This document shows positions 1-7,399 of a stretch of 18,303 bases of DNA, in pieces. This DNA is from an uncultured Collinsella sp. GTDB lineage: Bacteria; Actinomycetota; Coriobacteriia; Coriobacteriales; Coriobacteriaceae. A program made the translations under genes and the position numbers. The notes beneath the pieces were generated by a model. The model was not told the origin of the DNA. It did not search any database and was given only the letters and a program-made list of their open reading frames with translations. Numbering within the stretch: position 1 is the stretch's first letter; every line of letters starts with the position of its first letter. The DNA is taken from assembly GCA_905208975.1 (NCBI GenBank), contig CAJLRE010000036.1, positions 1-18,303 on the forward strand. Reading direction: 5' to 3'.

Positions 1-94
1 CGTCTAGATGGTCCATGACCTCGATCTGATAGCGGTCGACCGAGAGGATGTACTGCTCGCCGGGGTAGAGGTAGACGTCCTCGCGTGTAGTCAC
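1..94 (-). CDS. 5' end of an unrecognised protein (partial)
   Basis: A reading frame starts at a GTG (94-92) with an AAAGGAG ribosome site at 101-107 and ideal spacing, and runs off the left edge. The visible 31 residues begin MTTREDVYLYPGEQYILSVD and are rich in acidic and aromatic residues; no signal peptide or membrane segment is visible. I do not recognise the family. It is transcribed away from the aldo/keto reductase gene, so the 163-bp gap (95-257) must hold promoters for both. Start and frame are well supported by the ribosome site; the function is unknown. Confidence 0.6.
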   Translation of the reverse strand, partial: MTTREDVYLYPGEQYILSVDRYQIEVMDHLD

Positions 95-140
95 GCTTGG
101 CTCCTTTCATCGGGCTTTTTGCTGATGTTAATGCGGTGCC

Positions 141-170
141 GTGACAGCTCGATTTCTGCTGCGTTACGAT
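141..170 (+). promoter_or_regulatory. Candidate promoter for the aldo/keto reductase
   Basis: GTGACA (141-146), an 18-base spacer and TACGAT (165-170) give a 5/6 and a 4/6 match to the sigma-70 consensus, about 90 bases before the chosen GTG start. The rest of the 95-257 gap shows no clear operator. Confidence 0.35.
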
Positions 171-257
171 ACGTTCTCGATTGCGATTCCACGATGTTTC
201 GGCTGCGTGACCATTGTGTTTCGCCTTGCCGGGGCGCTGATGGCGAAGGGAGGGGCC

Positions 258-1448
258 GTGCAACACCGCGTTGACCCCAAAAGCGGCAACCGTATCTCGG
301 CGTTGGGGCTGGGCTGCATGAGGTTTCCCGGTGCGCCGGGACGCCCGGATGCGAAGACTGCCGACGCCATCATCTCCCGTGCGGTGGAGCAGGGGATTAA
401 CTACCTGGACACGGCCTATCTCTATCCCGGCAACGAGGCGTGCGTGGGGGCGTCGCTTGAGCGCCTGGGCTTGCGCGACCAGGTTTTGCTCGCAACCAAG
501 CTGCCGCATGCTTCGTGCAAATGCGCGGAGGATTTCGATCGGTTCTTCGACGAGCAGCTGCGTCGCCTGCGGACCGACCGTATCGACTATTACCTCATGC
601 ACAACATTACCTCGCCCGCCCAGTGGGAACGTGTGGTGGCGTTGGGCATCGAGGACTGGATTGCGCGTCAAAAGGCGGCGGGGCGCATTCGCCAGATTGG
701 TTTTTCGTACCACGGCAGCGAGGCGGATTTCATGACGATGCTCGATGCACATGAGTGGGACTTTTGCCAGATCCAGTACAATTACGCTGGAGAGCGATAT
801 CAGGCGGGAACAGCAGGACTCATGGCGGCCGCGGAGCGCGGGCTCGCGGTGTTTGTGATGGAGCCGCTGCTGGGCGGGCGTCTGGCGGGCAAGCTACCGC
901 CGCGGGCTCGCGCTGTGCTCGACGACGCCCGTGACCCGCACCTGCGTACTCCTGCCGCCTGGGGGCTTTCGTGGGTGTGGAACCATCCTCAGGTGACGAT
1001 GCTGCTTTCGGGCATGACCGATACCGCGCAGGTGGACGAGAATTCGTCACTGGCAGACCTCGCGTTGCCGAATTCGATGACTGTCAACCAGCTCGACACG
1101 ATTGCGCGCGTGTTGATGGAGTTTGAGAAATCGAACCGTGTGCCCTGCACGGGATGTGGCTACTGCATGCCATGTCCCAAGGGTATCAACATTCCCGGCT
1201 GCTTTGCCGCCTACAACGCGAGCTATGCGCACAGCTGGTTTACGGGGCTGTCACAATACTTTACGGCGAGTGCGGTGCGCACGAGCGAGTCCAAGTTGGT
1301 GAGCAATTGCGTCAAATGCGGCAAATGCGCGCGGCATTGTCCGCAGCACATCGATATCCCCGAGCGTCTCGACGACGCGCGCCGACGTTTCCAGCCTGGC
1401 CCCGTAACGGCCGCGCTTAAAGTCTTCAGCAAAACTCGCTCCTCATGA
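258..1448 (+). CDS. Aldo/keto reductase with C-terminal double 4Fe-4S ferredoxin domain
   Basis: A predicted cytoplasmic oxidoreductase of the COG1453 type, an NAD(P)H-type TIM-barrel aldo/keto reductase fused to a ferredoxin-like tail. In the 396-aa product the AKR tetrad is recognisable: D51 and Y56 in YLDTAYLYPG, K81 in LLATKLP and H115 in YLMHN. The tail has two cysteine sets: C297, C300, C303 and C306 (CTGCGYCMPCPKGINIP), and C351, C354, C357 and C361 (CVKCGKCARHCP), as expected for two 4Fe-4S clusters. The frame is open back to 141, but the GTG at 258 follows GAAGGGAGGGG (245-255) and begins where family homology begins; an ATG at 240 is the alternative. The substrate cannot be read from sequence. 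No partner gene is adjacent. Confidence 0.88.
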   Translation: MQHRVDPKSGNRISALGLGCMRFPGAPGRPDAKTADAIISRAVEQGINYLDTAYLYPGNEACVGASLERLGLRDQVLLATKLPHASCKCAEDFDRFFDEQLRRLRTDRIDYYLMHNITSPAQWERVVALGIEDWIARQKAAGRIRQIGFSYHGSEADFMTMLDAHEWDFCQIQYNYAGERYQAGTAGLMAAAERGLAVFVMEPLLGGRLAGKLPPRARAVLDDARDPHLRTPAAWGLSWVWNHPQVTMLLSGMTDTAQVDENSSLADLALPNSMTVNQLDTIARVLMEFEKSNRVPCTGCGYCMPCPKGINIPGCFAAYNASYAHSWFTGLSQYFTASAVRTSESKLVSNCVKCGKCARHCPQHIDIPERLDDARRRFQPGPVTAALKVFSKTRSS

Positions 1449-1460
1449 CCCTTTTATATC

Positions 1461-1523
1461 TTGTGATGGAATAGTTCCTGTTTGCGGCAGAATAGGGCGA
1501 TAGCAGGAACTATTTCGTCGCAA
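1461..1523 (+). repeat. Structured hairpin element, family A copy 1
   Basis: A 20-bp stem is formed by 1461-1480 and 1504-1523, with every position paired if G-U is allowed (three wobbles), around a 23-base loop. The element is homologous to 2620-2682: the flanks CCTTTTATATCTTG and CGCAACTGA, the loop length and the outer stem are shared, while the inner stem differs and still pairs (GTTCC/GGAAC here, CGGTC/GACCG there). It lies between a stop codon and the ribosome site (1526-1533) of the next gene. The wobbles would be A-C mismatches on the other strand, favouring a plus-strand RNA fold. There is no U-tract, so it is not a classical terminator. Function unknown. Confidence 0.8.
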
Positions 1524-1538
1524 CTGAAGGGGGCTGTC

Positions 1539-2558
1539 GTGGGCTATCGGGATTCATGTGATGATTTGCGTGAGGTTCGTTGGGGCGTTTTGGGCGCTGG
1601 GCACATTTCGCATCGATTTGCATCGTCGCTCAAGAAGGTCGACGGGGCACGGCTGGTGGCTGCGGCCGGCCGCACTCCTGCACATGTCGAGGAATTTTGT
1701 CGAGCGTTTTCGATCGATGCTGCGCACAGTTATGTCACGGCTGACGATGGCGGCGATGCGGCTTATGATGCGCTGATTGCCGACCCCGATGTCGACGCAA
1801 TCTACTTGGCTCTTCCGCATGGTATGCATACGCGTTGGGCCTGTCGCGCGCTGCGCGCCGGAAAGGCCGTGCTGTGCGAAAAGCCGGCCGTTTTGAGTGA
1901 GGAAGAGGCTCTCTCGATTGCCTCCGCCTCTCGCGAGTGCGGCGTGCTGTTTATGGAGGCGATGAAGAATCGGTTTTGCCCGATGCGCACTCGCGTGGAG
2001 GACTTGCTTGCGTCGGGCGAGCTCGGCTGTATCGTCTCGATCGAAAGCGTGCAAAAACTCGATTATGGTGAGTTCCCTTCGAGTTATCTGCTCGATCCGT
2101 TGCAGGGCGGCTGTCTATATGACATGGGCTGCTATGCGGTCGGGTGGTTTGAGGATTTGCTTGCGGGTGCGTGCGATGTTTCGTCTCGTGAAGTTCGCTG
2201 GCGTGACGTATCGGGCGGCCGCGTGGATTGGGCCGATGAGATTCATATGAGTGTCGGCGGTATACCCATTCATATGGTGTGCGACGGCAAAGCAGCATAT
2301 GAAAGCCGCTTAACGATTGCCTGCGAGCGGGGTTCGTTGGAAATCGAGCGCCTCCATCGCCCCGAGCTCGCCCATGTGAAGTACTCCGACGGTCGAGTGC
2401 TCGAAATCGACGCCCCATTTGAGGTCGATGATTTTTACGGCGAAGCTTCGCATGCGACTCAGCTCATCCGGGCGGGGAAACTCGAGAGTCCCGTCATGCC
2501 CCTTGCCGCCACACAGCGCTGCGCGCAGATCATCGATGCGATTTGCTTGACGCTCTAG
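1539..2558 (+). CDS. Gfo/Idh/MocA family NAD(P)-dependent oxidoreductase
   Basis: A predicted cytoplasmic dehydrogenase acting on a sugar, inositol or related polyol; the family covers many substrates and the specific one is not readable here. The 339-aa protein has an N-terminal Rossmann fold with GVLGAGHISHRF (residues 16-27), the strand-end motif YLALPHGMH and the hallmark CEKP (113-116, with the conserved lysine K115). These are followed by the C-terminal alpha/beta domain containing DMGCY. Length is normal. The frame is open upstream to a TTG at 1482 inside the hairpin element, but GTG 1539 is preferred because GAAGGGGG (1526-1533) lies 5 bases before it. It could be a 1,5-anhydrofructose- or trans-dihydrodiol-dehydrogenase-like member. 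Confidence 0.88.
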   Translation: MGYRDSCDDLREVRWGVLGAGHISHRFASSLKKVDGARLVAAAGRTPAHVEEFCRAFSIDAAHSYVTADDGGDAAYDALIADPDVDAIYLALPHGMHTRWACRALRAGKAVLCEKPAVLSEEEALSIASASRECGVLFMEAMKNRFCPMRTRVEDLLASGELGCIVSIESVQKLDYGEFPSSYLLDPLQGGCLYDMGCYAVGWFEDLLAGACDVSSREVRWRDVSGGRVDWADEIHMSVGGIPIHMVCDGKAAYESRLTIACERGSLEIERLHRPELAHVKYSDGRVLEIDAPFEVDDFYGEASHATQLIRAGKLESPVMPLAATQRCAQIIDAICLTL

Positions 2559-2619
2559 GCTGCGGTGCTGCTGCTCAAGGGGGCTCGGCGGACCGTGCCC
2601 CTGATGCCCCTTTTATATC

Positions 2620-2682
2620 TTGCGGTGGAATACGGTCTGTTTGCGCCAAAATAAGGCACCAATAGACCGTATTTCACCGCAA
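2620..2682 (+). repeat. Structured hairpin element, family A copy 2
   Basis: Arms 2620-2638 and 2664-2682 form a 19-bp stem with a single G-U pair. The stem can extend through G2639-U2663 and two U-A pairs, and the loop holds a further GCC/GGC stem around AAAATAA. It aligns end to end with 1461-1523, including the upstream CCTTTTATATCTTG and downstream CGCAACTGA. It ends about 8 bases before the ribosome site of nfo, the same placement as copy 1. Confidence 0.8.
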
Positions 2683-2702
2683 CTGATGAGGGGGAGCTGG
2701 AG

Positions 2703-3569
2703 ATGCTGACGATCGGGTGTCATCTTTCGACGACGAAGGGCTATCGGGCAATGGGGGAGACGGCGTTGTCCATTGGTGCCAATACCTTTGCGTTCTTTAC
2801 GCGCAACCCGCGCGGTGGCAAGGCAAAAGACCTTGACATGGATGACGTGGCGGCTCTGCGCGAGCTTATGGCGCAAAACGACTTTGGACCGCTGGTGGCG
2901 CATGCCCCGTATACCTATAACCCCTGCTCCGCTAAGGAGCGAGCGCGCGAGTTTGCCTTGGAGGCTATGGCGGAAGATTTGCAGCGTCTGGAAGCACTGC
3001 CCGGCAACTACTACAACTTCCATCCCGGTGCGCATGTGGGACAGGGGGCAGACGCCGGCATTCAGATGATTGTCGACACGCTGTGCCAGGTGATGTTTGA
3101 GGGACAGCAGACGACGGTATTGCTCGAGACCATGGCGGGTAAGGGCACCGAGGTGGGCCGTAGCTTTGAAGAGCTGGCGTGCATTATCGAGGGCGTTGCC
3201 GCCAAGTGTCCAGAGCTATCCGATAAGCTGGGCGTTTGTTTGGACACCTGCCATGTGAGCGATGCCGGCTACGACATCATCCATGATCTGGACGGCGTAC
3301 TCGACGAGTTCGACCGCGTGGTGGGTATCGAGCGCTTGCGCGCCGTGCATATCAATGACTCCAAGAACCCCTGCGGCGCCCATAAGGATCGCCACGAGTG
3401 CATTGGCAAGGGCTACCTGGGTAGTGAAGAGTTTGGTGGCGGTATGCAGGTTATGCAGAATATTGTATCGAATAGCCGCTTGCGTGCACTTCCATTTATT
3501 TTGGAGACGCCGAACGAACTTGCAGGTTATGCAGCTGAAATCAAACTGTTAAGGTCATTGCAGCAGTAA
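2703..3569 (+). CDS. nfo: Deoxyribonuclease IV (AP endonuclease, base excision repair)
   Basis: Endonuclease IV cleaves DNA 5' to abasic sites and has 3'-repair diesterase activity in base excision repair. The 288-aa protein begins MLTIGCHLST and shows all nine metal ligands of the trinuclear zinc TIM barrel in order: H67 (VAHAPY), H107 (NFHPGAH), E142 (LLETMAG), D181 and H184 (CLDTCHV), H216 (AVHINDS), D229 and H231 (KDRHE) and E268 (LETPNE). Length matches the family. ATG 2703 follows a GAGGGGGAG ribosome site (2688-2696). The leader contains the second hairpin element. No other repair gene is adjacent. Confidence 0.96.
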   Translation: MLTIGCHLSTTKGYRAMGETALSIGANTFAFFTRNPRGGKAKDLDMDDVAALRELMAQNDFGPLVAHAPYTYNPCSAKERAREFALEAMAEDLQRLEALPGNYYNFHPGAHVGQGADAGIQMIVDTLCQVMFEGQQTTVLLETMAGKGTEVGRSFEELACIIEGVAAKCPELSDKLGVCLDTCHVSDAGYDIIHDLDGVLDEFDRVVGIERLRAVHINDSKNPCGAHKDRHECIGKGYLGSEEFGGGMQVMQNIVSNSRLRALPFILETPNELAGYAAEIKLLRSLQQ

Positions 3570-3630
3570 TGACTGTTGCTAAGTGGAGTATTCCATTCAC
3601 GTTATGGGTTTGTTTCAATCAGTTTTCTCA

Positions 3631-3659
3631 TTGCAGATTCGTAATTCCGGGTGCATAAT
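3631..3659 (+). promoter_or_regulatory. Promoter of the amino-acid ABC transporter operon
   Basis: TTGCAG (3631-3636), a 17-base spacer and CATAAT (3654-3659) form a good sigma-70 promoter, giving a leader of about 50 bases before the ATG at 3717. The rest of the 3570-3716 gap shows no convincing operator. Confidence 0.6.
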
Positions 3660-3716
3660 AGCCAACAGTTTTTGCAGACCTCTGAATCAAACGGGGTCAC
3701 TGGAAGGAGACTGATT

Positions 3717-4577
3717 ATGAAGCTCAAGAAGCTTGGCGCGTTTGCAGCCACGGGCGCCATGGCGCTCGCTCTTGCACTGACGGGCTGTGGTTCGTCCAAC
3801 GCCACCTCTGGTTCCGATGCCGGTTCCAGCAGCTCTGACAACGCGAAGGTCGAGAAGGTCGACGGCTCCAAGGAGTATGCACTCGTCAAGGACGGTACGC
3901 TCACCGTCGGCACCTCTGCCGAGTACGCTCCGTTTGAGTACAAGGATGACAACGGCGACTACCAGGGCTTTGACCTTGAACTCATCAAGGCTATCGGTGA
4001 CAAGTTGGGCCTGGATGTCGAGTATGTCAACAATGACTTTGACACGCTGGTTCCGGGCGTCGCTTCGGGCGCCAAGTATGACGTTTCCATCGCGGCTATC
4101 ACCGACACGCCCGAGCGTGAGAAGGAAGTCACTTTCTCTGATTCCTACTACATGGACGATCAGGCTATCGTGACCAAGGTCGATAACACCGACATCACGG
4201 CCGACAACTACAGCGAGAAGCTCAACAACGCCGACGCTACCATCATCGTCCAGTCTGGCTCGACCGCCGAGGCCTTTGCCCAGGAGAACTTCCCCAAGGC
4301 CAAGATTGTTCCCTACAAGGACGCCACCGAGTGCTTCAGCGCCCTGCAGTCCGATAAGGGTGACGCCGTGGTGACCAACCGCTCCGTCGCCAGCCAGCTG
4401 ACCGCCGAGCAGTTCAACACCTGCCAGACCATCAAGCAGATCAGCACCGGCGAGGAGTACGCCATCGCCATCAACCAGGGCAACACTAAGCTCAAGGACG
4501 ACATCAACCAGGCCATCAAGGACCTGACCGATGACGGTACCGTTGACGCCCTTATGGCTAAGTACAACATCAAGTAA
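3717..4577 (+). CDS. Amino-acid ABC transporter substrate-binding lipoprotein
   Basis: The extracellular ligand-capture subunit of a polar amino-acid importer (SBP_bac_3 family). The 286-aa precursor starts MKLKKLGAFA, with a hydrophobic h-region and lipobox LTGC at residues 21-24, so C24 should be lipidated. A short Ser/Asn-rich linker leads to the binding domain, which opens LTVGTSAEYAPFEY and contains GFDLELIKAIGDKLG, YDVSIAAITDTPEREK and a hinge near VQSGSTAE, all typical. ATG 3717 follows GGAAGGAGA; an in-frame extension to 3651 lacks a ribosome site and would displace the signal peptide. First gene of an operon with the permease (4694) and ATPase (6068), separated from them by an internal terminator-like hairpin. 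The ligand is not determinable. Confidence 0.94.
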   Translation: MKLKKLGAFAATGAMALALALTGCGSSNATSGSDAGSSSSDNAKVEKVDGSKEYALVKDGTLTVGTSAEYAPFEYKDDNGDYQGFDLELIKAIGDKLGLDVEYVNNDFDTLVPGVASGAKYDVSIAAITDTPEREKEVTFSDSYYMDDQAIVTKVDNTDITADNYSEKLNNADATIIVQSGSTAEAFAQENFPKAKIVPYKDATECFSALQSDKGDAVVTNRSVASQLTAEQFNTCQTIKQISTGEEYAIAINQGNTKLKDDINQAIKDLTDDGTVDALMAKYNIK

Positions 4578-4599
4578 AATAGCTACTTGATTGCACGCG

Positions 4600-4638
4600 G
4601 GCCCTTTCCGTTTTGGCGGAGAGGGCCTTTGCGTTTCT
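4600..4638 (+). terminator. Intercistronic terminator-like hairpin in the ABC operon
   Basis: Arms 4600-4610 and 4617-4627 (GGCCCTTTCCG with CGGAGAGGGCC, one G-U pair) enclose a 6-base loop and are followed by TTTGCGTTTCTT. It lies 23 bases after the binding-protein stop. Partial termination here would make more binding protein than permease, a common arrangement in binding-protein transporters. Confidence 0.65.
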
Positions 4639-4693
4639 TGAATGGGCGTCATCCCGCCCCGTTATGTCGGCAACTTAAACGTTAGGAGCCACC

Positions 4694-6055
4694 TTGTCTC
4701 GATTGAACCAAGGAGCCATGGGCAAGAGCCATCCACTGTCCTCGATGCTCCAAAAGCTGGCCTGTGCCCTGGCTGTGGTGCTTGCCCTGGTATGCGCGGG
4801 GGCCTGCGCGCCCTCGACTGCTCAGGCACTTGAGACCGCAAAGATCACCGCCCGACCCAATACTGGTTCGGGTAGCGACGTGGTCGGTGGCACCGAGACT
4901 CGTATCACCTGGGAGGTCCAGGCCGATGCCGATGAGGAACTGAGCGGTCTTTCGCTGACGTTTGTCGATGGCACGACCTTTGGTGCGGACGACACGCGTC
5001 TGACGATGCTCTCGGGCGATGACCTTATGGACCGTACGCCCATGAAGCCTACGTGCAAGGTCGACGGCCAGACGCTCAAGATCGATTTTGGCGAGACGGC
5101 GCCCGCCGGCGGTTATTTCCGTGTCGAGGTCTACGGCGTGACCTTCCCCGTCGAGGGCGGCGACGAGGCCTTTAGCGGCACCTACACTTTGGCCGATGGT
5201 TCGACCAAGAAGATCTCCAAGATTCCGTCGGTGGAGATCAAGGGCGTGACGGCATTCGATAACTTCCTGGCCGACCTTAAGGAGCAGCCGTGGGTCGAGG
5301 CATGGAATTCCAACATGTTCCTGCGCCTGTTCCTGAACCCGGTCATTTTAGTCCAGAGCCTGCCGATCGTTTTCAAAGGCTTCCTCATGTCGCTTTCGAT
5401 CGTACTTGTGGCGTTTCCGCTGGCAATTCCCTTCGGTTTCGCCCTGTCGCTCATGCGCATCTCCAAGTCGCGCATCCTGCGTTGCCTTGCCGGCATCTAT
5501 GTGAATATCATCCGTGGTACGCCGGCGTTCCTGCAGATCTACATCGCGTTCTTTGGCCTGCCGCTGGCCGGCGTCAAGGTTGACGACTATGTGTTGGGCG
5601 TCATCGTCATGGCCATGAACTCGTCCGCCTACCTGTGCGAGATCTTCCGCGCCGGTATTCAGTCGATCCCCAAGGGCCAAAACGAGGCGGCTCGCTCGCT
5701 GGGCATGAACGCGTTCCAGACACTGCTCTACGTTATGATTCCGCAGACGTTCCGTAATGTCCTGCCTACGCTGACCAGTGAATTTATCCTGCTTTACAAG
5801 GATACGTCGCTGCTCGCGGCCGTGGGCGTGGTCGAGATCGTCATGAACGCCCGCACCATCGTGGCCACGACGGGCTCCATCACGCCGTATGTGGTTGCCG
5901 CCCTGTTCTACCTGGTCATCACCCTGCCGCTCGCTCGCTTGGTGAGCGGTCTTGAGGCAAGGCTTTTGGGCACGGCCGAGACCAAGAAGAAGCGTCCCGC
6001 CAAGAGCACCGGACAGGTTGTCGCGACGCCCGCCGATCACATCGCCGGTCTGTAA
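4694..6055 (+). CDS. Amino-acid ABC transporter permease with secreted N-terminal beta-rich domain
   Basis: The membrane channel subunit of the importer. Of 453 residues, about 210-425 are a standard HisM/GlnP-type permease, with five probable membrane helices and the ATPase-docking EAA loop EAARSLGMNAFQTLLYVMIP (331-350). Unusually it is preceded by about 180 residues: a hydrophobic leader (21-45, AQA possible cleavage site) and a strand-rich extracytoplasmic domain (about 46-185) that does not look like a binding-protein domain. HisM-type permeases have their N-terminus outside, so the topology fits. TTG 4694 is chosen because TTAGGAG (4681-4687) is well spaced; ATG 4718 has AAGGAG only 2 bases away. 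A basic C-terminal tail follows. The stop is 12 bases before the ATPase start. Confidence 0.9.
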   Translation: MSRLNQGAMGKSHPLSSMLQKLACALAVVLALVCAGACAPSTAQALETAKITARPNTGSGSDVVGGTETRITWEVQADADEELSGLSLTFVDGTTFGADDTRLTMLSGDDLMDRTPMKPTCKVDGQTLKIDFGETAPAGGYFRVEVYGVTFPVEGGDEAFSGTYTLADGSTKKISKIPSVEIKGVTAFDNFLADLKEQPWVEAWNSNMFLRLFLNPVILVQSLPIVFKGFLMSLSIVLVAFPLAIPFGFALSLMRISKSRILRCLAGIYVNIIRGTPAFLQIYIAFFGLPLAGVKVDDYVLGVIVMAMNSSAYLCEIFRAGIQSIPKGQNEAARSLGMNAFQTLLYVMIPQTFRNVLPTLTSEFILLYKDTSLLAAVGVVEIVMNARTIVATTGSITPYVVAALFYLVITLPLARLVSGLEARLLGTAETKKKRPAKSTGQVVATPADHIAGL

Positions 6056-6067
6056 GGAGGTCCCAGT

Positions 6068-6817
6068 ATGAGTGAAACGAATTCCAACGAGGTCGTCGTC
6101 AGCATCAAGAACCTCCAGAAGGCCTTTGGCGATAACGTGGTCCTGCGCGATATCGATCTGGATGTGCATAAGGGCGAGGTCGTCGTAGTTCTGGGTCCCT
6201 CGGGCTCGGGTAAGTCGACGATGCTTCGCTGCATCAACCGTCTTGAGCATCCCACGAGTGGCTCGATTGTCGTTGAGGGTGTGGACGTGTGCGCCAAGGG
6301 CGTCGACCTTAACAAAGTGCGCACGCATCTGGGTATGGTGTTCCAGCAGTTCAATTTGTTCCCGCACCTGTCAGTCAAAAAGAACGTCATGCTTGCGCAG
6401 CAAAAGGTGCTCAAGCGCAGCAAGGAAGAGGCCGAGAAGATTGCCATTGAGGAGCTGACCAAGGTCGGTCTTGCCGAGCGCATCGACTTTATGCCGAGCC
6501 AGCTCTCGGGCGGCCAGCAGCAGCGCGTTGCCATCGCCCGCGCCCTGTCGATGAACCCTCACGTCATGCTCTTTGACGAGGCCACGTCGGCGCTCGACCC
6601 CGAGCTTGTTCGCGACGTCCTGGGCGTTATGCGCGACCTGGCACGTGATGGCATGACTATGATCGTGGTGACGCACGAGATGGGCTTTGCCCGCGACGTC
6701 GCCGACCGCGTCGTCTTTATGGACGGCGGCGTTATCGTGGAAGAGGGCACGCCGAGCGAGGTCTTCGACCATCCCAAGAGCGAACGCACCAAGGCGTTCT
6801 TGGGCAATATCTCGTAG
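6068..6817 (+). CDS. Amino-acid ABC transporter ATP-binding protein
   Basis: A cytoplasmic ATPase of the GlnQ/HisP type that powers the importer. The 249-aa protein has Walker A GPSGSGKST (43-51), the Q-loop in VFQQFNLFPH (91-100), signature LSGGQ (146-150), Walker B VMLFDE (166-171), a D-loop SALDPE and the H-loop histidine H203 in VVTHE. Length is normal for the family. ATG 6068 has a perfect TAAGGAGG ribosome site (6053-6060) that overlaps the permease stop codon, so translation is probably coupled. Last gene of the operon, followed by a strong terminator at 6843-6877. The amino acid transported is unknown. Confidence 0.96.
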   Translation: MSETNSNEVVVSIKNLQKAFGDNVVLRDIDLDVHKGEVVVVLGPSGSGKSTMLRCINRLEHPTSGSIVVEGVDVCAKGVDLNKVRTHLGMVFQQFNLFPHLSVKKNVMLAQQKVLKRSKEEAEKIAIEELTKVGLAERIDFMPSQLSGGQQQRVAIARALSMNPHVMLFDEATSALDPELVRDVLGVMRDLARDGMTMIVVTHEMGFARDVADRVVFMDGGVIVEEGTPSEVFDHPKSERTKAFLGNIS

Positions 6818-6842
6818 CCGCTTTATATGACTGACATAGCAG

Positions 6843-6877
6843 AAAACGGGAGCTGGATGTGATCCAGCTCCCGTTTT
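6843..6877. terminator. Strong bidirectional intrinsic terminator
   Basis: A perfect 16-bp hairpin: arm AAAACGGGAGCTGGAT (6843-6858), loop GTG, complementary arm 6862-6877 ending TTTT. The A-tract on one side and T-tract on the other allow termination both of the ABC operon (+) and of the convergent flavodoxin operon (-), whose stop is at 6935. Confidence 0.93.
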
Positions 6878-6934
6878 TGTTGGGATGCGAATGTGTTTTG
6901 GTGCAGAGCGCGTTACGGGCGGAGCTCATTGCCG

Positions 6935-7354
6935 CTAGGCGAGCTCGGCTCCAAGGGCGCGGCAGGCCGCCTCGCCCTCATCGTCGGGGGCGTCGTAGCA
7001 AATGACGGAATCGACGACGTTGACACCTGCCTCGTCGGCGTCGGCCTTCCAGTTGTCCATCCACTCGCCCTCGGCCCACGAATAGGAGCCAAAGAGGACG
7101 ACCTTCTTGTCGCCGAGAGTCTCCTTGACCTCGTCCCACATCGGCTGGAACTCATCGTACTCGAGTTCCTCGGAGCCCATGGCGGGGCAGCCGAAGGCGA
7201 AGGCGTCGTAGTCGGCGGCCCTGTCGGCAGAGAAGTCGGCGCAGGGGATGACCCCAGTCTCGGCACCCGCGGACGTGGCGCCTTCGGCGACGAGGTTTGC
7301 CATGGCCTCGGTATTGCCCGTGCCGCTCCAATAGACGACGGCGATCTTGCTCAT
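6935..7354 (-). CDS. Short-chain flavodoxin
   Basis: A small FMN electron carrier. The 139-aa protein starts MSKIAVVYWSGTGNTEAMAN; the SGTGNTE loop binds the FMN phosphate, and further FMN-site segments appear as CPAMGSEE and FGSYSWAEGEWMD. The sequence is highly acidic, as flavodoxins usually are. ATG 7354 has AAAGGAC 5 bases upstream. It lies 45 bases downstream of the DUF3793 gene on the same strand, so the two are probably co-transcribed from the promoter at 8143-8170. Flavodoxin next to DUF3793 is a known pairing in anaerobic Firmicutes and Actinobacteria; the redox partner is unknown. Confidence 0.93.
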   Translation of the reverse strand: MSKIAVVYWSGTGNTEAMANLVAEGATSAGAETGVIPCADFSADRAADYDAFAFGCPAMGSEELEYDEFQPMWDEVKETLGDKKVVLFGSYSWAEGEWMDNWKADADEAGVNVVDSVICYDAPDDEGEAACRALGAELA

Positions 7355-7399
7355 GTTTTGTCCTTTCGGTTGTGCGGCGCTGGCCGCGGCTCGTACGTT

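Noticed and set aside
141..257. An N-terminal extension of 39 residues on the aldo/keto reductase
   Set aside because: The extension has no ribosome site, overlaps the candidate promoter, and family homology begins at the GTG at 258.
1461..1523. Calling the family-A hairpins intrinsic terminators
   Set aside because: No U-tract follows the stem on the plus strand, and they abut ribosome sites rather than stop codons.
3687..4652. A 321-codon minus-strand frame opposite the amino-acid binding lipoprotein
   Set aside because: It is dominated by V/G/L/D repeats produced by reverse-reading GC-biased codons, and the plus-strand gene has all expected motifs.
5348..6367. A 339-codon minus-strand frame opposite the permease/ATPase junction
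   Set aside because: It spans two real genes and their junction; its composition (H, R, D, Q rich) is typical of an antisense shadow.
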